The notes beneath the pieces were generated by a model that worked only from the letters and a program-made list of their open reading frames with translations, was not told where the DNA came from and made no database searches. A stretch of DNA of 64,000 nucleotides, taken from assembly GCA_006218045.1 (NCBI GenBank), contig VBWB01000014.1:39036-103035 (forward strand). The letters run 5' to 3'. How positions within the stretch are numbered: position 1 is the stretch's first letter; each line of letters starts with the position of its first letter. Of this stretch, positions 35,014-43,297 are shown one piece after another. Source of the stretch: Stygiobacter sp. (GTDB lineage: Bacteria > Pseudomonadota > Alphaproteobacteria > Rhodospirillales > Magnetospirillaceae). A program made the translations under genes and the position numbers.

Positions 35014-36738
35014 TCAACGCGATGGTGAGGCCCCCAGCCGCCCCAGATTGCCGTCGGGTGGGGTGAAGCACAAAAGACCATTGCGCCAGGATGTTTGCGG
35101 TGTGACCCAGGGGGTTCGGGTGTCGGTGACGGCGGTGTGTGACGGACGAAAGGGTTTGCCGAAATACCAGCCTTGACCGTATTTTACTTTAAGTAACTTC
35201 AACAGATTTGCCGTTTCCGGGTCTTCAACGCATTCGGCGGTGGTGCCGATGCCCAGCTCAGCGCACAGGCCGACGATGGCCTTGATGAACGAGACGCTTT
35301 CGCCGCTCCTGAGGGCGTTCTTGATGTAAAGCCCGTCGATCTTGACGTGATCCACCTTCAACTCACGCAGGTAGTGAAAGGCGGCGGCGCCGGCGCCGAA
35401 ATCATCCAGGCAGACCGGAAAGCCCTTGCCCCGGATTTCCTGCAACAGGGCGTTGACGGCGGCCAGTTCACCCATGGCCGCCGATTCGGTGATCTCGAAC
35501 GATACCCGTCCGCGCAGATCGGCGGCCCCATCCAGCAGCAGCCGCAACCGGCTGGTGCTGTCGGGCGAGGTCAGCGTGCGGCCCGACAGATTGATGGCGA
35601 ATTTCAGCGATGGATCCGAGGCCGGCCCCTGACGCATCATGGCGAATATGCGCTCGCACACCGCCAGATCGAGTTGACCGGCAAGGCCCATGTTTTCGGC
35701 GAAGGTGACGGTGTCGAACGGGGTGGTTTCGCTGTCGCCCAACCGCACCAGGCATTCCAGGTGCTGGATGGTGTTGGTCCACAAATCGACGATGGGCTGG
35801 AACACCATGTGAAAGTCGCCGCGCTCGATCAGCCGGCGCAAGGCGCGCATGCGGGTCATGGCGTCGGACATGCGCGGTTGCAGGCCGGCGGACAGGGTGG
35901 CCAAGGTGCCGCCGCCGCCATCGTTGATAAAACCGGTGACCGCGTGGGTCAGGGCGGCGGCGGCTTCCTCGGGCGACGCATCGGCCACGTCCAGGGTGAT
36001 GGAATGGGTTTTGGCCAGCACGGGCGGGGCATCGGGCACCGTCTGGCGGGCGATATGGCTGATGGCGGCGGAAATGTCGTCCCGCACCAGATTGGAATCA
36101 TGCACCAGACCATAGGTGGTGTCGTTGAACTGACCGGCGGTATCGCCGCCGACGGAATGATCGCGCAAATAGGCACCGATGGCGGCGACCATGCTTTCCG
36201 TCTGCTCGGTGCCGGCCTGCTGGCGCAGCCGGGGGATTTCCGGCAGGTCGATCATGGTCAGCACATAGGGGGCGTCACTGCTGTCCTGGTCCAGCAGATG
36301 GCGGGTGCGGGCCTGAAAGCTGTCCTGATCCAAGAGGCCGCTTTGCGCCAGCCTCCGTTCCAACGGCGCGCAACTGCAAGCAGAATGCCCCAAAACCACC
36401 AGCAGGCGCGCGGGATCGTCGGGGCTGCGATAGCCCGACAGCAGACCCGGCGATACGCTGCCGTCCTGTTTACGCAGGGAAACCGACGAGTTGCGCACAC
36501 GCTCGCCCCGCGCCATGGTCGAAAGCGCGGCGGTGGCACGGCCATGGTCGGCGGGGGCGATCAAATCGTCGAGGCGCATGCCCGCCAGCACCCGCGCCGG
36601 CCAGCCCAGCAAGGCGCGGGCGGCGCCGACGGCGAAGACCACTTGGCCGTTCTTGTCGATTTCCAGCAGCACATCGGCGGCGGCGAAGGCGAAGGCGACA
36701 TAAATATCCAGCCGCCGGGCATGGGCCGGGCGGCTCAT
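35014..36738 (-). CDS. PAS-(degenerate GGDEF)-EAL c-di-GMP phosphodiesterase
   Basis: Cytoplasmic protein of 574 aa. A PAS-like domain (about 12-110: ADVLLEIDKNGQVVFAVGAA) is followed by a degenerate cyclase-like domain without GGDEF (about 140-300) and an EAL domain (about 320-545). EAL catalytic positions are largely intact: HLECLVRL (E of the EAL motif), FAINLSG, FEITES, CLDDFGAG, HVKIDG, TTAECVED and YGQGWYFGKP. It should hydrolyse c-di-GMP. The ATG at 36738 (MSRPAHARRLD) is preferred over a 48-residue extension. Confidence 0.87.
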   Translation of the reverse strand: MSRPAHARRLDIYVAFAFAAADVLLEIDKNGQVVFAVGAARALLGWPARVLAGMRLDDLIAPADHGRATAALSTMARGERVRNSSVSLRKQDGSVSPGLLSGYRSPDDPARLLVVLGHSACSCAPLERRLAQSGLLDQDSFQARTRHLLDQDSSDAPYVLTMIDLPEIPRLRQQAGTEQTESMVAAIGAYLRDHSVGGDTAGQFNDTTYGLVHDSNLVRDDISAAISHIARQTVPDAPPVLAKTHSITLDVADASPEEAAAALTHAVTGFINDGGGGTLATLSAGLQPRMSDAMTRMRALRRLIERGDFHMVFQPIVDLWTNTIQHLECLVRLGDSETTPFDTVTFAENMGLAGQLDLAVCERIFAMMRQGPASDPSLKFAINLSGRTLTSPDSTSRLRLLLDGAADLRGRVSFEITESAAMGELAAVNALLQEIRGKGFPVCLDDFGAGAAAFHYLRELKVDHVKIDGLYIKNALRSGESVSFIKAIVGLCAELGIGTTAECVEDPETANLLKLLKVKYGQGWYFGKPFRPSHTAVTDTRTPWVTPQTSWRNGLLCFTPPDGNLGRLGASPSR

Positions 36739-37084
36739 GGATGGCCTCGGTGACTGGACACTGCGATGCTGGCCATCTTGTGCATTGCTTGCTCTCCCCC
36801 ACACCCTGCGGTTGCCGCTTCTTGCGTCATCCGCACAGGCTGATAGGACGGGGATAGATGTAAAGCAAGGGAATAATTGCAAGTATTTATCATCAAATTG
36901 ATGGCAATTTTATCTAATTTTTAGGCAATGGACCATGTTTGAACAGTAAGTTCAAATATTTAATGGATATTAAACAATCTTTATCTGGCGTGTGATCGCA
37001 ACGCTTCGGGCACACATTTTCGCCCCTCGGCCTATGCCGATGGTCATGCTTATGTCTGGCGTATGGCTTTTTCTGGGAGGAAGG
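36739..37084. other. AT-rich intergenic region upstream of the EAL gene
   Basis: About 346 bases without a gene. The part from about 36850 to 36990 is AT-rich with TTTAT and TTAAAC tracts and probably holds the promoter of the EAL gene. I see no repeat, hairpin with T run or RNA gene in it. Confidence 0.5.
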
Positions 37085-37588
37085 TCAGGCCATCAAATCC
37101 AGCACCCGACCGGAGGCCAGGCGGGGGAGGCCGGGATTTTGCACATTGTCCATGGCCTGGGCGGTCACGGACGGCTGCTGGGCATTGGCGCGGCCATAGG
37201 CGCCGATGCCATTCAGCCGAACCGAGGCGGCGCTGTCGGCGGCACCGTCGGCCTGAGTGAATATCTTGGCGAGGAAATTGGTGAAGGCCCCCAGCAGGCC
37301 CGGCCCGCCGCGAGCGCTTTTCTGCCGGATAGTCTGGGCGCCCAGGCCGCCGGTTTCATCGGCGTCGACACCGAGCTGGCCGGCCTGATCCTCGACCGCC
37401 CCGGCATCCTGGTTGGCGACTTTGTTGTCGCCGACCTGAAAGCGTTCCCGGGTCGGATCGGTGGGACGCAAGGCAGCACTTGCCGTCGGCCTTATCTGCA
37501 AGGCGGCAGTGCGCGGATCAAGCGGAGATGTGGTCAAATCGCCCAAAGGCGACCTCCTGCCACCGAACCAAAAGCCAAAATCCAGCAT
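37085..37588 (-). CDS. Unknown protein, 167 aa
   Basis: Not recognised. The N-terminal half is low in hydrophobic residues and likely disordered (TASAALRPTDPTRERFQVGD, AGAVEDQAGQLGVDADETG). The middle holds a hydrophobic stretch LLGAFTNFLAKIFTQA, and the C-terminal part is Ala/Asn-rich (ANAQQPSVTAQAMDNVQNPG). It lies 50 bases downstream of phaR on the same strand and may be cotranscribed. Confidence 0.6.
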   Translation of the reverse strand: MLDFGFWFGGRRSPLGDLTTSPLDPRTAALQIRPTASAALRPTDPTRERFQVGDNKVANQDAGAVEDQAGQLGVDADETGGLGAQTIRQKSARGGPGLLGAFTNFLAKIFTQADGAADSAASVRLNGIGAYGRANAQQPSVTAQAMDNVQNPGLPRLASGRVLDLMA

Positions 37589-37638
37589 AAGCCCGCAGGC
37601 TCACGCTGGGCAATGGGATCAAATTCAGGCGGAAGGGG

Positions 37639-38220
37639 TTATTTCTTTTTGGTCAGCGAGATGATCTGCTGCTGCAAGGCGACCATCTGCGCCTGCAATT
37701 CCTCAAGCCCCGGCGCGGCGGGCATCTTGGGCAAGCCGTCCTCGCCCAGTTGGAAGAAATTGGGGGTGAACATCTTCATGGCCGATTCAAAGAAGGCCAT
37801 GTTCTGCTTGCCCATTTCCTCGATCTGGTTGAAAGGGAACAGGCCGTCCAGGGCCTTTTCCATCACGGCGCGCATCTGCTGTTCGTTGGTGGCGAAGGAC
37901 TGCATGGAATGTTCCAGGTAGCGCGGCACCAGCCCGCCCAAGGAATCGCCGTAAAAGCCGATCAGTTGACGCAGGAAGCCGATGGGCAGCAGGTTTTGGC
38001 CACCTTTGGATTCTTCCTCGACGATGATCTGGGTCAGCACGGAGCGGGTGATGTCCTCGCCCGACTTGGCATCGTAGACGACGAAGTCGGTCCCTTCCTT
38101 GACCATCTGCGCCAAGTGGTCCAGCGTGACATAGCTGGACGTCGCCGTGTTGTACAGGCGCCGGTTGGCGTATTTCTTGATGGTGATAGGCGCTTGGGCC
38201 GTGCTTTTCGTCTCGGACAT
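37639..38220 (-). CDS. phaR: PhaR, polyhydroxyalkanoate synthesis repressor
   Basis: PhaR of 193 aa, which represses PHA granule genes and binds PHA. The N-terminal DNA-binding domain is highly typical (ITIKKYANRRLYNTATSSYVTLDHLAQMVKEG, then DFVVYDAKSGEDITRSVLTQIIVEEE). The PHB accumulation domain follows (LPIGFLRQLIGFYGDSLGGLVPRYLE), and the C-terminal helix ends LTKKK. Divergent from the PhaC-like cluster with a 149-base shared upstream region. Confidence 0.93.
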   Translation of the reverse strand: MSETKSTAQAPITIKKYANRRLYNTATSSYVTLDHLAQMVKEGTDFVVYDAKSGEDITRSVLTQIIVEEESKGGQNLLPIGFLRQLIGFYGDSLGGLVPRYLEHSMQSFATNEQQMRAVMEKALDGLFPFNQIEEMGKQNMAFFESAMKMFTPNFFQLGEDGLPKMPAAPGLEELQAQMVALQQQIISLTKKK

Positions 38221-38369
38221 CGTCGCTTCACTTCCGCTGTTGGATTTTCATTCTATGCTATCAGAGTTTTCGCAATCGCGACGAATGGCAAGAGATTTTT
38301 CATGGCGCTGCAACAAGATGGGGTGTCGCGGCTCTGGTCAAAAACCCCCGCCGGGAGTATGGTGCAGTC

Positions 38370-38807
38370 ATGTCTGAAGCGCCGCCGGATTTCAATTCGC
38401 TCGCGCGCCGTTACCTTGATCTGTGGCAGGAACAGGTGACGGCCATGGCCAATGAACCGGCGCTGGCCGAGGCGCTCGCCCGTGGCATCGCCGCCATGAC
38501 CGAAGGGGCGAATGCCTTTGTCCATGCGGCGAATGCCGGTGCTTCCCCCGCCAACGAGGTCACGGTTCCGGATGCCCCATCGGCACGCGCGCCAAGCCCA
38601 AACGCTTCCCCCGGATCATCCACGCCAGGGGCCGCGCCCGTTGCCGCTGCACCTGCTGGCCCATGCGACGACCCTGATGGGCTCGCGCGCCGCCTTGCCG
38701 CTTTGGAAGAGCGGGTCGCTGCCCTGGAATCCCAAGCTGGCGGCGAAGGCGGCGGAGTTGAAGGCAAGCCTCGACGCCGCCGGACCCGACGGGTGGAAAT
38801 GTTTTGA
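38370..38807 (+). CDS. Small PHA-locus protein overlapping the PhaC-like gene
   Basis: A 145-aa frame whose N-terminal 55 residues look like a real, helical, phasin-like protein (PPDFNSLARRYLDLWQEQVT, PALAEALARGIAAMTEG). An Ala/Pro-rich linker leads to a short coiled coil (DGLARRLAALEERVAALESQ) and a basic tail (RRRRTRR). The last 236 bases overlap the next gene in another frame. Third-position GC is normal in the unshared part and lower in the overlap. I cannot name the family. Confidence 0.6.
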   Translation: MSEAPPDFNSLARRYLDLWQEQVTAMANEPALAEALARGIAAMTEGANAFVHAANAGASPANEVTVPDAPSARAPSPNASPGSSTPGAAPVAAAPAGPCDDPDGLARRLAALEERVAALESQAGGEGGGVEGKPRRRRTRRVEMF

Positions 38808-39840
38808 AGACGCCATCGCCGCCGAAAGCCTGAGACGCCATGAAGCGGTGCTGGATGGTGTCGCGCTTTACCGCCGTCACCGCCATCATCGCGACATGCC
38901 GGACGTGCCGGTGTCGTGGCATCAGGGCAGCACCCGGCTGCTGGATTATCGCTCACCCGACGGCGCCGGCCCGCCGGTGCTGGTGGTGCCGTCGCTGATC
39001 AACCGCTGTTACATCCTCGACCTCAGCCGCCGGCGCTCGCTGGTTCGCGCCCTGGCGGCGCGCGGCCTGTCGCCGTTCCTGGTGGATTGGGACGCGCCGG
39101 GGGAAACGGAACGCGATTTCACCCTGACCGATTATATCGCCGGTCGGCTTGAGCAGATGCTCGACCATGTCATCGCCGTCACCGGGCAAAAGCCCGCCCT
39201 GGCCGGCTATTGCATGGGCGGCGATCTGGCTTTGGCCCTGGCGCTGCGCCGCCGTGACGACGTCAAGGGGCTGGCCCTCTTGGCGACGCCGTGGAACTTT
39301 CATGCCGGGCGCGAGGCCCACGGCAAGCTGTTGCGCGCCCTGGGGCCGGGGCTGGATGGTCTGATCAAGGTTACCGGCACCTTGCCGCTGGATGTCCTGC
39401 AAGCCTTGTTCGCCTCGCTCGATCCGGGACTGACCGCACGCAAATTCGCCGCCTTCGCCCGGCTCAAGCGCCGCTCGGCCCGGGCGCGGGATTTCGTCGC
39501 CCTGGAGGACTGGGCCAATGACGGTGTCGATCTGGCCGGGCCGGTGGCGCGCGAATGCCTGTCGGGCTGGTACGGCGCCAACGACACCATGCTGGGGCGC
39601 TGGCGGGTGGGTGGCCACGTGGTCGATCCGGGTCAACTCACTCTGCCGCTGTTGGCCCTGATCCCTGAACGTGACCGTATTGTTCCGCCCGAATCCGCTC
39701 TACCATTGGCAATGGCGGTCAGGGGTGCGAAAACCATGATGGTCAAGGGTGGCCATGTGGGTATGCTGCTGTCGGCCCGCGCCGGCAGCGAGGTCTACAC
39801 ACCCTTGGCCAATTGGCTGAAACGTTCTCTGTTGCAATGA
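38572..39840 (+). CDS. PhaC-like alpha/beta hydrolase (PHA synthase related)
   Basis: PHA synthase-like protein of 422 aa. The nucleophile elbow is GYCMGGDLAL with Cys at the active site, followed by a catalytic Asp (IPERDRIVPPES) and His (VKGGHVGML). The N-terminal WKSGSLPWNPKLAA and SLINRCYILDLSRRRSLVRALA are shared with PHA synthases. It is shorter than class I PhaC (about 590 aa) and lacks its long N-terminal domain, so it may be a synthase variant or a depolymerising/thiolytic relative. The start is uncertain; ATG 38572 has GAGGT 11 bases upstream. Confidence 0.82.
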   Translation: MPHRHARQAQTLPPDHPRQGPRPLPLHLLAHATTLMGSRAALPLWKSGSLPWNPKLAAKAAELKASLDAAGPDGWKCFEDAIAAESLRRHEAVLDGVALYRRHRHHRDMPDVPVSWHQGSTRLLDYRSPDGAGPPVLVVPSLINRCYILDLSRRRSLVRALAARGLSPFLVDWDAPGETERDFTLTDYIAGRLEQMLDHVIAVTGQKPALAGYCMGGDLALALALRRRDDVKGLALLATPWNFHAGREAHGKLLRALGPGLDGLIKVTGTLPLDVLQALFASLDPGLTARKFAAFARLKRRSARARDFVALEDWANDGVDLAGPVARECLSGWYGANDTMLGRWRVGGHVVDPGQLTLPLLALIPERDRIVPPESALPLAMAVRGAKTMMVKGGHVGMLLSARAGSEVYTPLANWLKRSLLQ

Positions 39841-39943
39841 ATCGGTTGCGCGATGGTGCGCAGCCGTACTATGAAACTTACAGATTATTTTAAAAACAGT
39901 CCTGACAACGACCAATTATGTCCATCTGAAGGAGCAGCCTGTC

Positions 39944-41116
39944 ATGACCGATATCGTTATCGTTTCCGCCGCCCGTACCCCGGTTGGGTCGTTCAGCGGT
40001 TCCCTTTCCGGCTATCAGGCTGCGCAGCTGGGCGAGATCGTCATCCGCGAAGTCCTGTCCCGCGCCAATGTCGCCGCCGAGGACGTGTCGGAAGTGCTGA
40101 TGGGGCACATCCTGTCCGCCGGCAACGGCATGAACACCGCCCGTCAGGCGGCGTTGAAGGCCGGTCTGCCCATCGGTTCCACCGCCATGACCATCAATCA
40201 GGTCTGCGGCTCCGGCCTGCGCGCCGTCGCCTTGGGCATGCAGGCCATCCTGGCCGGTGATTCCAAGGTGGTGGTGGCCGGCGGCCATGAAAGCATGAGC
40301 AACTCGCAGCACGCCGGATACTTGCGCGGCGGCATCAAGATGGGGCCGATGGGCTTCGTCGACACCATGATCAATGACGGCCTGACCGACGTGTTCAACG
40401 CCTATCACATGGGCGTCACCGCCGAGAACGTGGCCAAGGAATACGGCATCACCCGCGAGGAACAGGACGAATTCGCCGTCGCCTCGCAGAACAAGGCCGA
40501 AGCCGCCGTCAAGTCGGGCCGTTTCAAGGACGAAATCGTCCCGGTCAAGATCGTGGTGAAGAAGGAAGAAAAGCTGTTCGACACCGACGAATACATCCGT
40601 TCGGGCGCCACCGTCGAAGCCATGGCCAAGCTGAAGCCCGCCTTCGACAAGGCCGGCACCGTCACCGCCGGCAATGCCTCGGGCATCAATGACGGCGCGG
40701 CGGCCGTCGTTCTGATGAGCGCGGAGGAAGCCGCCAAGCGCGGTCTCAAGCCCTTGGCCACGATCAAGAGCTGGGCCACCGCCGGCGTCGACCCCAAGGT
40801 CATGGGCATCGGCCCGGTGCCGGCCTCCAAGCTGGCCCTGGAAAAGGCCGGCTGGACCCATGAACAGCTCGACCTGATCGAAGCCAACGAAGCCTTCGCC
40901 TCCCAGGCCATCGCCGTCAACAAGAGCATGGGCTGGGACACCAGCAAGGTCAACGTCAATGGCGGCGCCATCGCCATCGGTCACCCCATCGGCGCCTCGG
41001 GCTGCCGCGTCCTGGTGTCGTTGATCCACGAAATGGTCAAGCGCGACGCCAAGAAGGGTCTGGCCACCTTGTGCATCGGCGGCGGCATGGGCATCGCCAT
41101 GTGCATCGAGCGTTGA
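39944..41116 (+). CDS. phaA: Acetyl-CoA acetyltransferase PhaA
   Basis: Biosynthetic thiolase of 390 aa, condensing two acetyl-CoA to acetoacetyl-CoA for PHB. The active-site Cys is in [15 protein letters not shown], with His in [16 protein letters not shown] and the second Cys in [24 protein letters not shown] precedes the ATG. It is first of the phaA-phaB pair, separated from phaB by a strong hairpin. Confidence 0.95.
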   Translation: MTDIVIVSAARTPVGSFSGSLSGYQAAQLGEIVIREVLSRANVAAEDVSEVLMGHILSAGNGMNTARQAALKAGLPIGSTAMTINQVCGSGLRAVALGMQAILAGDSKVVVAGGHESMSNSQHAGYLRGGIKMGPMGFVDTMINDGLTDVFNAYHMGVTAENVAKEYGITREEQDEFAVASQNKAEAAVKSGRFKDEIVPVKIVVKKEEKLFDTDEYIRSGATVEAMAKLKPAFDKAGTVTAGNASGINDGAAAVVLMSAEEAAKRGLKPLATIKSWATAGVDPKVMGIGPVPASKLALEKAGWTHEQLDLIEANEAFASQAIAVNKSMGWDTSKVNVNGGAIAIGHPIGASGCRVLVSLIHEMVKRDAKKGLATLCIGGGMGIAMCIER

Positions 41117-41204
41117 TTTGTCTGTGACTGCCCGTGCCGGGCGCGCCGCGTGCGAAGCACGCATGGGAGCATCCCGGGCGCCGCGCGGCTGAAGGCAGAA
41201 AATC

Positions 41205-41236
41205 GGGGAGCCGCGAGACCCGCCCGGCGGCTCCCC
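41205..41236 (+). terminator. Intercistronic hairpin between phaA and phaB
   Basis: Perfect 10-bp stem GGGGAGCCGC / GCGGCTCCCC with a 12-base loop, 74 bases before phaB. Two smaller hairpins (GTGCGAAGCAC, GGGAGCATCCC) lie upstream at about 41150-41180. No T run is present, so partial termination or message stabilisation is more likely than full termination. Confidence 0.55.
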
Positions 41237-41309
41237 CTTCGTATACCGGGTGGAAACGAAAAAGCCGGACAAAAAACAGCCGGCCAAAGCAGAAAGACAG
41301 GAGATAACC

Positions 41310-42032
41310 ATGGGGCGTGTTGCACTTGTTACCGGTGGTACCCGCGGTATTGGCCGTTGCATCTCTGAAACCCTGAAGGCCAATGGCTATCGTGTCGCCG
41401 CCAATTATTGCGGCAACGTCGAAGCGGCGCAGAAATTCACCGAGGAAACCGGCATCACCAGCTATCGCTGGGACGTGTCCAATTATGCCGAATGTGAGGC
41501 CGCCGTCGCCAAGATCACCCAGGATATGGGGCCGATCGAAATCCTGGTGAACAATGCCGGCATCACCCGCGACGCCACCCTTCACCGCATGACCTACCAG
41601 ATGTGGGAAGACGTGATTCACACCAACCTGACCAGCTGCTTCAACCTGGCCCGGCTGATGATCGAATCCATGCGCGAACGCGGTTTCGGCCGTATCGTCA
41701 ATATCGGCTCCATCAACGGTCAGGCCGGCCAGTACGGTCAGGTCAACTATGCCGCCGCCAAGTCGGGCATCCATGGCTTCACCAAGGCCCTGGCCCAGGA
41801 AGGCGCGGCCAAGAACATCACCGTCAACGCCATCGCCCCGGGCTATGTCGACACCGACATGGTCCGCTCGGTGCCGCCGGCGGTGCTGGAAAAGATCATC
41901 GCCAAGATCCCGGTGGGCCGCCTGGGCCGCGCCGACGATATCGCCCGCGGTGTGATGTTCCTGATCGCCGACAATGCCGATTTCGTTACCGGTTCGACCA
42001 TTTCCATCAATGGCGGCCAGCACATGTACTAA
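41310..42032 (+). CDS. phaB: Acetoacetyl-CoA reductase PhaB
   Basis: Short-chain dehydrogenase of 240 aa using NADPH to make 3-hydroxybutyryl-CoA. The nucleotide site is VTGGTRGIGRCI, followed by NNAGITRD, catalytic Ser in IGSINGQAG, and YAAAKSG (Tyr and Lys). The C-terminus is TISINGGQHMY, as in PhaB. ACAGGAGATAACC precedes the ATG at 41310; the open frame extends 20 codons upstream without a ribosome site. Confidence 0.95.
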   Translation: MGRVALVTGGTRGIGRCISETLKANGYRVAANYCGNVEAAQKFTEETGITSYRWDVSNYAECEAAVAKITQDMGPIEILVNNAGITRDATLHRMTYQMWEDVIHTNLTSCFNLARLMIESMRERGFGRIVNIGSINGQAGQYGQVNYAAAKSGIHGFTKALAQEGAAKNITVNAIAPGYVDTDMVRSVPPAVLEKIIAKIPVGRLGRADDIARGVMFLIADNADFVTGSTISINGGQHMY

Positions 42033-42046
42033 GCCTGCCTTTATCG

Positions 42047-42129
42047 TCATTCCCGCGCAGGCGGGAATCCAGGGGGTGCACGACCACCTTTCCCGCGACT
42101 CCTGGACCCCCGCCTTCGCGGGGGTGACG
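42047..42129. repeat. REP-like interspersed repeat, copy 3
   Basis: Same two-hairpin family as 7469-7550 and 22806-22906. The 40-base spacer reads as the reverse complement of the copy at 7469, apart from a few differences, so the two copies are in opposite orientation. It follows phaB by 14 bases. Confidence 0.87.
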
Positions 42130-42189
42130 AAATAGAAGGCGGAGACGTCACAAGCCCGACGGGGGCGTGACGGGAAGAGATAAAATGAA

Positions 42190-42219
42190 CCCCCGCCCGG
42201 GTGACCGGGCGGGGGTTTT
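42190..42219 (+). terminator. Rho-independent terminator downstream of phaB
   Basis: Perfect 11-bp stem CCCCCGCCCGG / CCGGGCGGGGG with loop GTGA, followed by TTTTGTTTT. It ends the phaA-phaB message and lies between convergent genes. Confidence 0.9.
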
Positions 42220-42226
42220 GTTTTGG

Positions 42227-42793
42227 TTATTGCTTCCAGCGCAAGGCCGCTTCGGCCACCCGGCGGCCCAGATGGGCGGCGGTGTCGCGGTCGGATTGCG
42301 GCGGCGTCGCTTCGGCCCCCTCGTCGGCGTTGGCCTGGGCCATGGCGCCCAGGAAGCTGCCCAAGCGGTTCAGATCGTTGACGCTGCCCTTGGAATTGTT
42401 GTTGCCCGGCATCAGGTTCAGGCTGACCCAGACCATGCCGTGCTGGGCGGCGAAAACCGACAATTGCTGCAAGGTCGCCAGTTTGTCGCCGCTTTGGCTG
42501 GCCGAAACGGTGAAACCGGCGGCCAGCTTGTCCTGCCAGCCGCGCCCGTACCAGATCTTGGCGGTGGCATCCATGAAGGTTTTGAACGGGCCCGACACCG
42601 CCCCCATATAGGTGGGCGAGCCGAAGATGATGGCATCGGCGGCGTCGATCTGCGGCTGATGCGCCTCGAATTCCTCGATGGGAATCAGATGCACCTGGGT
42701 GCCGGCCACCTGGGCGGCGCCCTCAGCCACCGCCTTGGCGACCACGGCGGTGTGACCATAACCGGAATGATAGAGAATGGTGATACTGCTCAT
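42227..42793 (-). CDS. Flavodoxin-fold NAD(P)H:quinone oxidoreductase-like protein
   Basis: FMN-binding flavodoxin-like protein of 188 aa, near WrbA and NADPH-dependent FMN reductases. It has the phosphate loop YHSGYGHTAVVAKAVAEGA, the flavin loop PTYMGAVSGPFKTFMDA and the GFTVSASQSGDKLATLQQL segment. The start MSSITILYHSG at 42793 has GGAG 6 bases upstream. It lies 50 bases downstream of an Rrf2-family regulator gene and carries the same operator-like motif, so it is probably its target. Confidence 0.88.
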   Translation of the reverse strand: MSSITILYHSGYGHTAVVAKAVAEGAAQVAGTQVHLIPIEEFEAHQPQIDAADAIIFGSPTYMGAVSGPFKTFMDATAKIWYGRGWQDKLAAGFTVSASQSGDKLATLQQLSVFAAQHGMVWVSLNLMPGNNNSKGSVNDLNRLGSFLGAMAQANADEGAEATPPQSDRDTAAHLGRRVAEAALRWKQ

Positions 42794-42813
42794 GACGGGC
42801 TCCATGTAATGGT

Positions 42814-42829
42814 AGTAATTACAGTTACA
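42814..42829 (-). promoter_or_regulatory. Rrf2 operator-like site before the flavodoxin gene
   Basis: Minus strand reads TGTAACTGTAATTACT, sharing TGTAACTGTA with the site upstream of the Rrf2 gene (43275-43290). It contains TAACTGTAATTA, an imperfect inverted repeat, and lies 20 bases from the start codon. Confidence 0.6.
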
Positions 42830-42843
42830 TTAAAGGACAAAAA

Positions 42844-43266
42844 TTAACCGCCGGATTTGATGGCGGCGATCACTTCCGCCAGCAAGGTGGTGGATAAAAC
42901 CGCTTCCCGCGCCGCTTCGGCCCGGTCGATGACTTGGCGCAACACCGGCTGGATGCCGCGCCCGACCGGACATTTCTGGTTGGGCGGTTGGTTGTGCAAG
43001 GCCGGCTCGGTGTCGTCGTCCACCGCCTGCTGAATGTCCAGCAAAGTGATGGCCTGGGGTAATCGCGCCAGCACCGAACCGCCATTGCTGCCCCTGATCG
43101 ATGTCACCAATCCGGCCTTGGCCAGGACCGACAACAGGCGACGGATGACCACCGGATTGGTATTGACGCTGCCGGCGATCCAATCCGAGGTCAAAGGCTG
43201 CCCGTCACTCATGCCCAGAAGCGTGCAGGTGTGAACGGCAACGGCGAAACGGCAATTCTTGCTCAT
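42844..43266 (-). CDS. Rrf2-family transcriptional regulator
   Basis: Rrf2 regulator of 140 aa. The N-terminal winged helix (RFAVAVHTCTLLGMSDGQPLTSDWIAGSVNTNPVVIRRLLSVLAKAGLVTSIRGSNGGSVLAR) fits the family. The three-Cys Fe-S cluster loop of IscR/NsrR is absent: only KCPVG is found in that region. That makes it YwnA/HypR-like, probably sensing thiols, quinones or chlorite-type oxidants. It precedes the flavodoxin gene it is likely to control. Confidence 0.87.
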   Translation of the reverse strand: MSKNCRFAVAVHTCTLLGMSDGQPLTSDWIAGSVNTNPVVIRRLLSVLAKAGLVTSIRGSNGGSVLARLPQAITLLDIQQAVDDDTEPALHNQPPNQKCPVGRGIQPVLRQVIDRAEAAREAVLSTTLLAEVIAAIKSGG

Positions 43267-43274
43267 GCGAAATT

Positions 43275-43290
43275 TGTAACTGTAGTTGTT
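43275..43290 (+). promoter_or_regulatory. Rrf2 operator-like site before its own gene
   Basis: TGTAACTGTAGTTGTT starts 9 bases upstream of the Rrf2 gene ATG (43266, minus strand). It contains AACTGTAGTT, an inverted repeat, and matches the site before the flavodoxin gene at 10 consecutive bases plus most of the rest. Autoregulation is inferred. Confidence 0.6.
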
Positions 43291-43297
43291 TCTTATG

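Noticed and set aside
27586..42129. CRISPR array
   Set aside because: The repeated palindromes are few, far apart, have unequal spacing and no cas genes; they fit REP-like elements.
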